A stretch of DNA of 64,000 nt, from the NCBI GenBank assembly GCA_023410675.1, contig JAEYPM010000023.1:1-64000 (forward strand), read 5' to 3'. This DNA is from Bacillota bacterium. GTDB taxonomy: Bacteria > Bacillota > Clostridia > Lachnospirales > Cellulosilyticaceae. Below are positions 52,444 to 62,458 of the stretch, piece by piece. The stretch's first letter is position 1. Every line of letters starts with the position of its first letter. The notes under the pieces are model-generated. The model searched no databases, was not told the DNA's origin, and worked only from the letters and a program-made list of their open reading frames with translations. The position numbers were made by a program, and so were the translations under genes.

Positions 52444-55074
52444 ATGAATGTAACACCTATGATGAAGCAGTACTTAGAGATCAAAGAACAAAATAAAAGC
52501 TGTTTGTTATTTTTTCGCTTAGGCGACTTTTATGAAATGTTTTTTGAAGATGCAATTACTGCTTCACGTGAACTAGAAATAACATTAACAGGACGTGACT
52601 GTGGCCTTGAAGAACGAGCTCCAATGTGTGGTGTTCCTTATCATGCAGCTGATAATTATATAGCTCGTCTTGTAGAAAAAGGATATAAAGTAGCTATTTG
52701 TGAACAAGTTGAAGATCCAAGCACTGCAAAAGGAATTGTAAAAAGAGAAATTGTAAGAATTGTTACTCCTGGAACTTTACTAGAGGGGAATACTTTAAAG
52801 CAGGAACAAAATAATTATATTGTTTCTATTGTATCCTGTGATCATCAATTTGGACTCAGTGTAGCTGATGTTACTACTGGAGAATGGTCAGTTACCCATA
52901 TTGATCGTGATAATGGACTAAGAAAACTATTGGATGAGCTGTCAAGATTTACCCCTTCAGAATGTATTGTCGATTCAAATGTGTATGAAATAAGTGCTGT
53001 TAATGATTTTGTGAGTAGTCGATTAAACTGTAAAATAGAAGTTATCCCAGACTATTGGCTAGATATCGAAGGTGCAAAAAAACTACTGATGAAACATTTT
53101 AATATTTCTCTTTTGCATGGGCTTGGCCTTGGTGATGATAAGTATCTTATATTAGCTTCAGCCTCTTTGCTACACTATCTTCAGGAAACACAAAAAATCT
53201 CCTTATCACATATGAATCATATAAATATTTATCATTTAGATGCTTATATGCTTTTAGATATTGCTACAAGAAGAAATCTAGAGCTTACAGAAACTTTAAG
53301 AGAAAAAAAGAGGAAAGGTTCTTTAGTGTGGGTACTGGATCATACAAAAACCGCCATGGGTGCAAGATTTCTAAGGAAGTGTATTGAGCAGCCTCTTATT
53401 AATGAAAAAAACATTAATGATAGGCTCGATGCTGTAACAGAATTTAAAGAAAATGGAATTTTACGTAGTGATCTTATGCAAGCAATGGATCATATTTACG
53501 ATATCGAACGGTTAATGAGTAAAGTATCTTATGGCACTTGTAATGCAAAGGATCTCATAAGTTTTAAGCAATCACTTGCTATGATACCTAAAATTTATTC
53601 GCTTCTTAGTACCACACAAAGCTATAAGTTAAAGCAAATATATGAAAACTTTGATTGCTTAGAAGATCTCTATTCTCTACTTGAAAAAAGTATATCTGAT
53701 GAACCACCTATTACAATTCGAGAGGGAAATATAATTAAAGATGGTTATCATAAAGAGGTTGATCATTTAAGAACAATTAAACGCGAAGGCACAAAATGGT
53801 TAGTCGAAATAGAAACAAAGGAAAAGAATGCAACAGGAATAAAAAACTTAAAAATAAAATACAATAAAGTATTTGGCTACTTTTTAGAGGTTACTAATTC
53901 AAACGCAAATCTTGTTCCTGACTATTTTATTAGAAAGCAGACATTAGCTAATTGTGAAAGATATATTACAGAGGATCTTAAAAAAGTAGAAGAAGAAATA
54001 CTTGGAGCAGATGATAAACTTAACCAGTTAGAATATAAGCTTTTCCAAGAAATAAGACAGCGAATCGTAGATAATATTAGCAATATATTAGCATTATCTC
54101 ATCATATAGCTGAAATAGATTCCTTATGCTCATTAGCGGATGTTGCCCATCAAAACAACTATGTAAGGCCTATTATTAACGTAGAAAAAGAGATTCATAT
54201 TAAAGACGGTAGACATCCTGTAATAGAAAAAATTCTAGGAGAGCATGCATTTATTTCTAATGATGTTTATTTAAACAATGATACCCATCAAATAGCATTG
54301 CTTACTGGCCCTAATATGGCTGGAAAATCAACTTATATGCGTCAAGTGGCTCTTATTGTCCTTATGGCTCAAATAGGAAGCTTCATTCCAGCTAGAGAGG
54401 CTACAATTGGTGTTGTAGATAGAATTTTCACTAGAGTTGGGGCTTCTGATGATTTAGCTTCTGGTCAAAGTACATTTATGGTTGAAATGATGGAAGTTTC
54501 TCATATTCTGCACAATGCTACTTCAAATAGTTTACTGATATTAGATGAAATAGGCCGTGGAACCAGCACTTTAGATGGACTTAGTATTGCTTGGTCTATT
54601 TTAGAACATTTATCCAGTCATAAACATATAGGGGCTAAAACTTTATTTGCAACGCATTATCATGAACTTACTGATTTAGAAAATAAACTTCCTAACTTGA
54701 AAAACTTTTGTGTATCAGTGAAAGAAGTGGGAGAAGACATTATCTTTTTGCATAAAATTGTTAAAGGAAGTATTGATCATAGCTATGGTATTGAAGTAGC
54801 CAAGCTAGCGGGTATACCAGAAAATGTTTTAAATAGAGCTAGAGAAATTATGAAGTCATTAGAGAATAATGAAGAAATGACATTGTCTAATCCTAAAGAA
54901 GATTTAAAAAAGCAAGTTACTGTTAAAGAAAGCCTTATGCAAATATCTCTATTTGAAGATCAAAATGCTAAGATAATAGATACCATACGGCAGCTAGATA
55001 TTATGGAGCTTACACCAATAAAGGCTATTCAAATTCTATATGACTTACAAAAAGAAATTAAGCTAAGGATGTGA
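52444..55074 (+). CDS. mutS: DNA mismatch repair protein MutS
   Basis: An 876-residue mismatch recognition ATPase. Domain I has the FYEMF mismatch-reading loop (LGDFYEMFFEDA). The lever and core (about 120-560) follow. The ATPase has Walker A GPNMAGKSTYM (about 622-632), Walker B LLILDEIGRGTST, and a helix-turn-helix (about 760-800). AAGGATGG before ATG 52444. mutL starts 5 bp after its stop. Full length, no lesions. Confidence 0.97.
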   Translation: MNVTPMMKQYLEIKEQNKSCLLFFRLGDFYEMFFEDAITASRELEITLTGRDCGLEERAPMCGVPYHAADNYIARLVEKGYKVAICEQVEDPSTAKGIVKREIVRIVTPGTLLEGNTLKQEQNNYIVSIVSCDHQFGLSVADVTTGEWSVTHIDRDNGLRKLLDELSRFTPSECIVDSNVYEISAVNDFVSSRLNCKIEVIPDYWLDIEGAKKLLMKHFNISLLHGLGLGDDKYLILASASLLHYLQETQKISLSHMNHINIYHLDAYMLLDIATRRNLELTETLREKKRKGSLVWVLDHTKTAMGARFLRKCIEQPLINEKNINDRLDAVTEFKENGILRSDLMQAMDHIYDIERLMSKVSYGTCNAKDLISFKQSLAMIPKIYSLLSTTQSYKLKQIYENFDCLEDLYSLLEKSISDEPPITIREGNIIKDGYHKEVDHLRTIKREGTKWLVEIETKEKNATGIKNLKIKYNKVFGYFLEVTNSNANLVPDYFIRKQTLANCERYITEDLKKVEEEILGADDKLNQLEYKLFQEIRQRIVDNISNILALSHHIAEIDSLCSLADVAHQNNYVRPIINVEKEIHIKDGRHPVIEKILGEHAFISNDVYLNNDTHQIALLTGPNMAGKSTYMRQVALIVLMAQIGSFIPAREATIGVVDRIFTRVGASDDLASGQSTFMVEMMEVSHILHNATSNSLLILDEIGRGTSTLDGLSIAWSILEHLSSHKHIGAKTLFATHYHELTDLENKLPNLKNFCVSVKEVGEDIIFLHKIVKGSIDHSYGIEVAKLAGIPENVLNRAREIMKSLENNEEMTLSNPKEDLKKQVTVKESLMQISLFEDQNAKIIDTIRQLDIMELTPIKAIQILYDLQKEIKLRM

Positions 55075-55078
55075 AGAC

Positions 55079-56950
55079 ATGGGCATTATAAAAATACTGG
55101 ATACCCATACAATCAACAAAATAGCTGCTGGAGAGGTTATTGAAAGACCATGCTCTGTAGTTAAAGAGCTTGTAGAAAATAGTATTGATGCGAAGGCAAG
55201 TTCAATTACTATAGAAATAAAAAATGGTGGAATAGATTTAATTAGAATAACGGACAATGGCGTAGGAATCCCTAAAGATGAAGTTGAAATTTCATTTTTA
55301 AGGCATGCAACAAGTAAAATATCTACGTCTGAGGATCTTTTATCGGTTATGACACTTGGATTTAGAGGTGAAGCATTAGCAAGTATAGCAGCTGTATCAC
55401 AAACTGAACTCATTACGAAAACGCCCCTAGATGTCTTAGGAAAAAAAGTAGAAATACATGGAGGTAACCTTGAATCATCAGAAGAAGTTGCTGCTCCTGA
55501 AGGAACCACCATTATTGTTAGACATCTCTTTTATAATGTACCTGCTAGGAAAGAATTTCTAAAAAGTCAAGGGCTTGAGGCTGCAAAAATAGTTGAGTAT
55601 CTCCACAAACTTGCATTAGCACACCCAGAAATATCATTTAAATATATTCAAAATAACAAACTTATTTTTGCAACTTCAGGAAATCATAATTTGATTGATA
55701 GTATTTTTAATATATATGGACGAGAAACTGCTAAAAATGTCTATGAGCTTTACTATAAAAAAAATGATATAGAAATAATAGGAGCAATAGGAAATATTAC
55801 TTTAACAAGAGCCAATAGACACTATGAACACTTTTTTATTAACGGACGGTCCATAAAAAGTTTTATTTTGCAAAGAGCTACTGAAGATGCTTATAAAACA
55901 TTAGTTATGGTTGGGAAATTTCCTTTTGTTGTCATTCACATAACAATCAATCCAAATTTAGTTGATGTCAATGTCCATCCAAATAAATTAGAAGTAAGGT
56001 TTAAAGATGAAGATTTAATATATGATTCACTTTATGAAGCGATCATAGAGTGCCTAAAAAAAGTTAACTTAATACCACGTATGTCATTCAATGAGGATCT
56101 TAAGGAGAAAAAGCAAATTCCTATGCAACAAGTAGAAGTGGAAGATGTCCCTACATTTTTCACACCAAGAAAAGAAATTAATACACCTACATCTTATACT
56201 ATGCTATCAAAACAAGCAAATGAGGATAAAGTAGACTCAGTAACAGAAAATAGACTTTTTGGCAATGCATATAGTAAAGGTATTTCTAAACTGATACAAG
56301 TCCCAAAAGATGACTATGTAAAAGAAGATGAAAAAAGTAATATCATTATAGAAGAAACTCCTTCATATATAAAAACTGCAGAGTATCGCATCATTGGTAA
56401 GTTGTTTCATACTTATTGGCTAATAGAATATGGAGAAAAGGTATTTTTAATTGATCAACATGCAGCTCATGAAAGAGTCATGTATGAACAGTTAATGCAT
56501 AAGTTTAGACAAGGAAATGTTTCAAAACAGATTTTACTTGTTCCTCAGACTATTCATCTAACACCTACTGAAGTTAATGTGTTTAAGGAGAATGTTAACT
56601 TATTATCCAATCTAGGTTTTGAAGCGGAGTTACTTGGTGAAAATGCATTGGTAGTAAGAGAAGTTCCCTTTATTTTAAATGCACCTTTGCCATGGTATGT
56701 ACTAAAAGATATACTGGATTCATTAAGCTTCAAGAAACCTAAAGATATTGCGGAATTAAAGGAAGAGAGTATCATATTACTTTCTTGTAAAAAAGCTGTA
56801 AAAGCACATAATAAACTTACAGATAGTGAATGCATAAGACTAATTAATGACTTGATGCTCCTTGAAAACCCATTTACTTGTCCACATGGAAGACCAGTAC
56901 TGGTATCTTTTACAGAGTATGATATTGAAAAGATGTTTAAAAGAGTATAA
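55079..56950 (+). CDS. mutL: DNA mismatch repair endonuclease MutL
   Basis: A 623-residue MutL. GHKL ATPase: AAGEVIERPCSVVKELVENSIDA, DNGVGIP and GFRGEALASI, with VDVNVHPNKLEVRF. The C-terminal domain has the endonuclease motif DQHAAHERVMYE and the zinc-site CPHGRP, so it is the nicking type found in bacteria lacking MutH. The linker (about 345-430) is low-conservation, rich in Lys/Glu. Starts 5 bp after mutS. Confidence 0.97.
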   Translation: MGIIKILDTHTINKIAAGEVIERPCSVVKELVENSIDAKASSITIEIKNGGIDLIRITDNGVGIPKDEVEISFLRHATSKISTSEDLLSVMTLGFRGEALASIAAVSQTELITKTPLDVLGKKVEIHGGNLESSEEVAAPEGTTIIVRHLFYNVPARKEFLKSQGLEAAKIVEYLHKLALAHPEISFKYIQNNKLIFATSGNHNLIDSIFNIYGRETAKNVYELYYKKNDIEIIGAIGNITLTRANRHYEHFFINGRSIKSFILQRATEDAYKTLVMVGKFPFVVIHITINPNLVDVNVHPNKLEVRFKDEDLIYDSLYEAIIECLKKVNLIPRMSFNEDLKEKKQIPMQQVEVEDVPTFFTPRKEINTPTSYTMLSKQANEDKVDSVTENRLFGNAYSKGISKLIQVPKDDYVKEDEKSNIIIEETPSYIKTAEYRIIGKLFHTYWLIEYGEKVFLIDQHAAHERVMYEQLMHKFRQGNVSKQILLVPQTIHLTPTEVNVFKENVNLLSNLGFEAELLGENALVVREVPFILNAPLPWYVLKDILDSLSFKKPKDIAELKEESIILLSCKKAVKAHNKLTDSECIRLINDLMLLENPFTCPHGRPVLVSFTEYDIEKMFKRV

Positions 56951-56973
56951 TATTTGATTAAAGGTGAATTAAA

Positions 56974-57924
56974 ATGAAAAAACCTCTTATTCTAATCGCT
57001 GGGCCAACTGCCTCAGGAAAAACTAAAGTTAGTGTAACCCTTGCAAAACAAATTAATGGGGCAATTATTTCAGCTGACTCTATGCAGATTTATAAAGGTA
57101 TGGATATTGGCACAGCAAAAGTTTCTAAGGAAGAAGCTGATGGTATTGTGCATTATATGATTGATGAACTTGATGCTACTACGGCATGTAATGTAGCATG
57201 GTTTAAAGAAAAAGTAAAAGGATACATTGATCTCATTCATGATCAAGGCAAAGTTCCTATATTAGTAGGGGGAACTGGATTTTATATCAATGCAATCTTG
57301 TATGATACTGAGTTTAATAATATGGAGCAAAATATGCCATATCGTGATTACTTAATTAGTCTTTCACATAACAAGGGAGCGGAATTTCTTCATAAGATGC
57401 TGAAAGAAGTAGATGCTGATAGTGCTGCGCAAATACATCCTAATAATATTAAAAGAGTAATACGTGCACTTGAATACCATCATGAAACTGGATTATGTAT
57501 ATCAGAGCATAACTTATCAGAAAGAAATAAAAAAGATACTAATTATTCGCCATATAATTATTGTTTTTTTACACTGACTATGGAAAGAAGTATATTATAT
57601 AACCGAATTAATCAAAGAGTAGATCAAATGATTAAAGATGGTTTAGTACAAGAGGTAAAAGCTTTTTATGATGAAGGTTATGATGAAAGTTTTACATCTA
57701 TGAAAGCAATAGGGTATAAGGAGTTTTTTCCATATTTTAGAGGAGAGTCCACCTTAGATGATTGTATTGAAAAACTCAAAAAGAATACAAGAAATTTTGC
57801 CAAAAGACAACTCACTTGGTTTAGGCACCAATCGCCTTCTATTTTTATAGAAGTTGATTCATTATCATTTAATGCAGATAAAATATGTACTCTATTATTA
57901 AATCATATCAATAAAATTTTATAA
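56974..57924 (+). CDS. miaA: tRNA dimethylallyltransferase
   Basis: A 316-residue enzyme adding dimethylallyl to N6 of A37 in tRNAs reading UNN codons. Walker A GPTASGKTKVSV, SADSMQIYKGMDIGTAK, LVGGTGFYINA, and the RNFAKRQLTWFRHQ segment near the C-terminus. AAAGGTG before ATG 56974. Between mutL and hfq, as in many bacteria. Confidence 0.96.
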   Translation: MKKPLILIAGPTASGKTKVSVTLAKQINGAIISADSMQIYKGMDIGTAKVSKEEADGIVHYMIDELDATTACNVAWFKEKVKGYIDLIHDQGKVPILVGGTGFYINAILYDTEFNNMEQNMPYRDYLISLSHNKGAEFLHKMLKEVDADSAAQIHPNNIKRVIRALEYHHETGLCISEHNLSERNKKDTNYSPYNYCFFTLTMERSILYNRINQRVDQMIKDGLVQEVKAFYDEGYDESFTSMKAIGYKEFFPYFRGESTLDDCIEKLKKNTRNFAKRQLTWFRHQSPSIFIEVDSLSFNADKICTLLLNHINKIL

Positions 57925-58077
57925 TGGGTCATACTTTTTTGTATATACAAAATAAAACCTGTCAATAATCTAAACATATTATCTATAATTTTTTACGATA
58001 TTATAGACATTCTGATTGGAATACTATAAAATAAAGTCAACTGCAACAGTATCTAAATAGGAGGGGTAGTAACTTTT

Positions 58078-58311
58078 ATGAGCAAAGCGATTAATTTACA
58101 AGATGTTTTATTAAATCAGTTAAGAAAAGAAAAAATGATGGTTACTGTATTTTTAACAAATGGATTTCAGTTAAAAGGTATTATTAAAGGTTTTGATAAC
58201 TTTTCTATTATTGTAGAAAGTGAAGGCAAACAACAGCTTTTATATAAACATGCAGTTTCAACTATTATTCCATCAAAATCAATTAATTTAAATGCAGCTT
58301 CTGCAGAGTAA
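58078..58311 (+). CDS. hfq: RNA chaperone Hfq
   Basis: A 77-residue Sm-like RNA chaperone: [34 protein letters not shown] (Sm1) and [11 protein letters not shown] (Sm2, with the KH of the RNA-binding site). The C-terminal tail is short, as in Firmicutes. AGGAGGGG lies 12 bases before ATG 58078. The mutL-miaA-hfq order is conserved in bacteria. A promoter of its own may lie in 57950-58050 but was not fixed. Confidence 0.96.
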   Translation: MSKAINLQDVLLNQLRKEKMMVTVFLTNGFQLKGIIKGFDNFSIIVESEGKQQLLYKHAVSTIIPSKSINLNAASAE

Positions 58312-58316
58312 CATGC

Positions 58317-58343
58317 TAAGCCCTCTTTATTAGAGGGCTTATT
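58317..58343 (+). terminator. hfq terminator
   Basis: TAAGCCCTCT (58317-58326) pairs perfectly with AGAGGGCTTA (58332-58341); the T-run after it is weak. Confidence 0.65.
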
Positions 58344-58384
58344 CATTGTATCATTTTCTACTAATTACTAAGAGGAGAGCAAAC

Positions 58385-59659
58385 ATGTCGGGTTTATATC
58401 ATTTACTAAATATTGACGAAGAAACTGAAAGGTTTTGTTTAGAGACAGAACAGCAATTGACTAAAAGCTTTAAAACTATTGAAGAGAATATGCATATAAA
58501 TGGAGCAAAAGTATTACAAGCTATGCAGAAAAATAAGCTTAGTGATATTCATTTTGCAGCAACGAGTGGCTACGGATATAATGACCTCGGAAGAGAAGTT
58601 GTAGAACAAATATATGCTGATGTGTTTCATGCTGAAGCAGGCCTTGTTAGGCCTCAGCTCATATCAGGAACTCATGCATTAACAGTCGCTTTGTTTGGAA
58701 ATTTAAGACCAGGAGATGAACTTCTTTCTCCTGTTGGCAAACCCTATGATACACTAGAAGGTGTTATTGGCATTAAACCAGAAAAGGGAAGTTTAGCTGA
58801 GTATGGAATTACATATAAAGAAGTTTCTCTAAAAGAGGATTTTAGCTTTGATTTTGAAGGAATTAAAAATGCAATTACTAATAAGACAAAGCTAATTACT
58901 ATACAAAGATCTAAGGGCTACGCTTATAGACCTACATTTACTGTAACTCAAATTAAGGAGCTTATTTCCTTTATAAGAGATATCAAAAAAGATGTTATAT
59001 GTATGGTTGATAATTGTTATGGTGAATTTGTAGATACGATTGAACCAACAGATGTGGGAGCAGATTTAGTAGTAGGCTCACTAATAAAAAATCCAGGTGG
59101 TGGTCTTGCTCCTATTGGTGGTTATATAGTAGGGAAAGAAGAATATGTTGATAATTCAGCTGTAAGACTAACTGCGCCAGGTCTTGGTAAAGAAGTAGGT
59201 GCAACCCTTGGTCTCAATCAGCCTGTTTTACAAGGACTTTTTTTAGCACCAGAAGTTGTAGCTAATGCGTTAAAAGGAGCAGTATTAACTGCTGCATTAT
59301 TTGAAAAACTAGGCTTTGAAGTTATGCCAACAAGTAGGGAAACAAGAAGTGATATTATCCAGGCCATTAATATGAAAAATGCAGATAATATTATAGCTTT
59401 TTGTGAAGGAATACAAAAAGCTGCTCCAGTAGATAGTTTTGTAACACCTGTGCCATGGGATATGCCAGGTTATAATAGTAAGGTCATTATGGCTGCAGGT
59501 GCATTTGTTCAAGGAGCATCTATTGAACTTAGTGCAGATGCTCCTATAAAACCGCCTTACACAGTATTCTACCAAGGGGGGCTGACCTATTATCATGCAC
59601 GATTAGGTGCCATGATCGCTATGCAAACTATGAAAAACAAAAAATGTATTAGTTTGTAA
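58385..59659 (+). CDS. PLP-dependent enzyme, methionine gamma-lyase/aluminium resistance family
   Basis: A 424-residue fold-type I PLP enzyme of the YnbB family (often annotated as aluminium resistance protein or methionine gamma-lyase-like). Catalytic Lys in VVGSLIKNPGGGLAPIGGY; DNCYGEFVD is the Asp that contacts the PLP ring; AATSGYGYNDLGRE and RPQLISGTHAL lie early. The reaction is not proved. GAGGAGAGC is 7 bases before ATG 58385. It follows miaA-hfq as in many Firmicutes. Its last 11 bases overlap nadE tail-to-tail. Confidence 0.88.
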   Translation: MSGLYHLLNIDEETERFCLETEQQLTKSFKTIEENMHINGAKVLQAMQKNKLSDIHFAATSGYGYNDLGREVVEQIYADVFHAEAGLVRPQLISGTHALTVALFGNLRPGDELLSPVGKPYDTLEGVIGIKPEKGSLAEYGITYKEVSLKEDFSFDFEGIKNAITNKTKLITIQRSKGYAYRPTFTVTQIKELISFIRDIKKDVICMVDNCYGEFVDTIEPTDVGADLVVGSLIKNPGGGLAPIGGYIVGKEEYVDNSAVRLTAPGLGKEVGATLGLNQPVLQGLFLAPEVVANALKGAVLTAALFEKLGFEVMPTSRETRSDIIQAINMKNADNIIAFCEGIQKAAPVDSFVTPVPWDMPGYNSKVIMAAGAFVQGASIELSADAPIKPPYTVFYQGGLTYYHARLGAMIAMQTMKNKKCISL

Positions 59660-61649
59660 TAGTATCTAATTCTCTTAGCCATGCTTCATAAGATGCATCG
59701 CTTGGCATACGCCAATCGCCACGTGGAGATAAAGAGACAGAGCCAACTTTTATTCCATCAGGCATGCAAGACCTTTTAAACTGCTGTGTGAAAAAGCGTC
59801 TATAAAATATTCTCATATCTTTTAATACTTTTTCCTTGCCGAAGGTCATATTATCTTCTTTATTACAAGAAGTATTTTGTGTCATGGCATGGATAAATAA
59901 GTCATATATCTTTTTAGGACCAAACCCATACCGAAGCATATAATACAAGATAAAGTCATGTACCACATAGGACCCAACAGCATCTTCTGTTTTTTGTGCA
60001 ATGGTTCCATCAGCGTTAGGTGGTAAAAGCTCTGGGCTAATTGGTGTATCGCAAATATCGAGTAAAGTAGCTTTGATTGGGTCCTTTTGTTTTTTTGCAT
60101 AGGAATGAACAATACTACGTATTAACGTTTTTGGTACTGAAGCGTTAACCCCATACATACTCATCTGATCACCATTGTAAGTACACCATCCAAGAGCTAA
60201 TTCAGATAAATCACCTGTTCCTACTACAATAGCATTGAATTTATTTGCAATATCCATAAGAACTTGTGTTCTTTCTCTAGCTTGTACATTTTCAAAAGTA
60301 ATATCATGTACATTTATATCATGGCCAATATCTTTGTAGTGCTGCAAACAAGCTTCTTTTATAGAAATTTCTTGATAGGTAATACCTAATGCCTTCATTA
60401 AGCTTATAGCGTTATTTAAGGTACGGCTTGTTGTGCCAAAACAAGGCATGGTAATGCCTATAATACCTTTAAGATTATAGTTATTAATCTTAAAAGCTTC
60501 TATACAAACAATTAATGCTAGTGTAGAATCAAGTCCTCCAGAAATACCAACCACTACTTTTTCACAATGAATTTTCTTTAACCTTTGTGCAAGTCCTATG
60601 GCTTGTAATGACAATATTTCCTCTGAACGGCTATCAATATCTGTAGGAACAAATGGAAAAAGAGATATTTTTCTATTTGCCTTAAAGACGTTTAGTTTTG
60701 GATTAAAAGTTTTTAAGTAAATATGTTTATAGTTTTTATAGTCGTGCAATTTACCTTCAACTAACATAAATGAACTATTAACGACTCTTTCGTTAATGCA
60801 TTTTTCAATATCAATTTCTCCATAAGTAATATCTTGGTTTTCCATAAACTTTGTTTCAGCTGTAATTATACCATTTTCTGCAATAATACAATGACCTGAA
60901 AAAACAGTATCAGTAGTGGATTCGTCACTAGTAGCAGAAGCATAAACATAGCCGCACATACAATTAGCTGACTGCATTTTAACTAGGTCTTGACGATAAT
61001 AAGTTTTTCCAATCGTTTCATTACTTGCAGAAAGATTGACAATGATATTGGCACCATATAAAGTGTGATAGGATGAAGGAGGGATAGGTACCCATAAGTC
61101 TTCACATATTTCAGCGGCAATTATAGCACCACTTTGCTGATCTTCTATAAGGAAAGTTTCAGTGAAAGGAATTCTTTCATCATATAACTGAATTTCATCA
61201 TTAAGTCTCTCATAAGCAGATTTAAAATACCTAGCCTCATAGTAGACACCATAGTTTGGAATAAATGTTTTTGGAATAACACCTAAAACTTTGCCATTAT
61301 GAATGGCAACAGCACAGTTAAATAGCTGATTGTCTTTTCGAATAGGTATTCCCACAAAAATAATTGGACAATATTCATGTCTAGTACTATCAATAAAACG
61401 TCTTAGTTCTTCCTTAGCACTATTTAGAAGCATAGATTGATTAAATAAGTCTGAACATGTATAGCCTGTTATACATAATTCAGGATACACAACTATTCTT
61501 GTTTGTCTTTCTCCAGACTCATTTTTTTCTAAAACACTGTTGAATAGTTCCAACATCTTATCTACATTATATCTAGGATTTCCAATTTGAATAGTAGTAG
61601 GGGTTAAGGTTGCAACTTCAATAATCCCATGATTTAATAAGTGACTCAT
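59649..61649 (-). CDS. nadE: Glutamine-dependent NAD+ synthetase
   Basis: A 666-residue two-domain enzyme making NAD+ from deamido-NAD+, ATP and glutamine. The N-terminal nitrilase-type glutaminase (1-290) has the Glu in VVYPELCITGY, a Lys near PKTFIPNYGVYYEARYF, and the nucleophile Cys in AAEICEDLWVP. The synthetase (320-666) has SGGLDSTLAL (P-loop) and the GTGDLSELALGWCTYNGD segment. AGGAGGTG is 9 bases before ATG 61649; a GTG at 61661 overlaps that site. It is read from the minus strand with lexA upstream. Confidence 0.96.
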   Translation of the reverse strand: MSHLLNHGIIEVATLTPTTIQIGNPRYNVDKMLELFNSVLEKNESGERQTRIVVYPELCITGYTCSDLFNQSMLLNSAKEELRRFIDSTRHEYCPIIFVGIPIRKDNQLFNCAVAIHNGKVLGVIPKTFIPNYGVYYEARYFKSAYERLNDEIQLYDERIPFTETFLIEDQQSGAIIAAEICEDLWVPIPPSSYHTLYGANIIVNLSASNETIGKTYYRQDLVKMQSANCMCGYVYASATSDESTTDTVFSGHCIIAENGIITAETKFMENQDITYGEIDIEKCINERVVNSSFMLVEGKLHDYKNYKHIYLKTFNPKLNVFKANRKISLFPFVPTDIDSRSEEILSLQAIGLAQRLKKIHCEKVVVGISGGLDSTLALIVCIEAFKINNYNLKGIIGITMPCFGTTSRTLNNAISLMKALGITYQEISIKEACLQHYKDIGHDINVHDITFENVQARERTQVLMDIANKFNAIVVGTGDLSELALGWCTYNGDQMSMYGVNASVPKTLIRSIVHSYAKKQKDPIKATLLDICDTPISPELLPPNADGTIAQKTEDAVGSYVVHDFILYYMLRYGFGPKKIYDLFIHAMTQNTSCNKEDNMTFGKEKVLKDMRIFYRRFFTQQFKRSCMPDGIKVGSVSLSPRGDWRMPSDASYEAWLRELDTITN

Positions 61650-61719
61650 TTTATCCTGCACCTCCTAAAAGTAAAATAAGTATTTATATTACTTTTTGAT
61701 TTATCTATTTAATATACCA

Positions 61720-61748
61720 CAAAAGCAGATATTATAAAATATCTGCTT
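61720..61748 (-). terminator. lexA terminator
   Basis: AAGCAGATAT (61723-61732) and ATATCTGCTT (61739-61748) form a perfect 10-bp stem; four T follow on the minus strand. It overlaps the lexA stop codon. Confidence 0.65.
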
Positions 61749-62358
61749 AAAATTCTCTGAAAAGCCCTATAACTTTTCCTAATATAGTAGCCTCATGAAC
61801 ACATATAGGTGCCATAAAGTCATTTTCTGGTTGAAAACGTATCATGTTCTTTTCTTTGAAAAATCTTTTTACAGTAACTTCATCTTCAATAAGAGCAACA
61901 ACAATTTCTCCATTCTCAGCATAGGTTTGGCTTTTTACAATAATATAGTCCTTATCATATATACCCGCATTGATCATACTTTCACCTTGAACACGCACGA
62001 TAAAAGTATCCTTATTTCGTGTAATATGATTGGGAAGAGGGAAGTAGTCCTCGATATTATGATCTGCTAGAATTGGTTGTCCTGCTGTGACCCTTCCTAC
62101 TATTGGTACGGGTGTAGCATGTTCATCAAGCCAGCTTTCTCTTTCACCTAAAATTTCAATAGCTCTTGGTTTTGTAGGATCTCTTTTAATTAATCCTTTT
62201 TTTTCTAAGCTATTTAAGTGGCTATGAACAGTAGAAGTTGATTTAAGATTTACTGCAGTACAAATCTCTCTAACAGAAGGAGGATACCCTCTATCTTTAA
62301 AAACATCTTTAATATATTCTAATATTTGCTCTTGTTTGGGTGTTAGTGCATTTTCCAT
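61747..62358 (-). CDS. lexA: SOS repressor LexA
   Basis: A 203-residue self-cleaving repressor. The winged helix at 1-70 includes [23 protein letters not shown]. The cleavage bond is A92-G93 (VTAGQP); active-site S127 ([13 protein letters not shown]) and K164 (EVTVKRFF). Binding of RecA filaments triggers cleavage. An SOS box upstream (62416-62429) shows autoregulation. Start is ATG 62358. A tyrosine recombinase gene lies upstream on the same strand. Confidence 0.97.
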   Translation of the reverse strand: MENALTPKQEQILEYIKDVFKDRGYPPSVREICTAVNLKSTSTVHSHLNSLEKKGLIKRDPTKPRAIEILGERESWLDEHATPVPIVGRVTAGQPILADHNIEDYFPLPNHITRNKDTFIVRVQGESMINAGIYDKDYIIVKSQTYAENGEIVVALIEDEVTVKRFFKEKNMIRFQPENDFMAPICVHEATILGKVIGLFREF

Positions 62359-62389
62359 AGGATAACCCCTTAGTTTTATATTTTCATTA

Positions 62390-62429
62390 ATTATAACATA
62401 GATAATTTAGCAAATCAAACATATGTTCT
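62390..62429 (-). promoter_or_regulatory. lexA promoter with SOS box
   Basis: Read on the minus strand: AGAACATATGTTTG (62416-62429) fits the Firmicute SOS box (GAAC-N4-GTTC class) at 12 of 14 positions. It overlaps the -35 TTGATT (62413-62418), 17-bp spacer, and TATAAT (62390-62395). A second copy was not seen. Confidence 0.85.
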
Positions 62430-62458
62430 TTTTTGCACTTATTTATCTACGACTTATT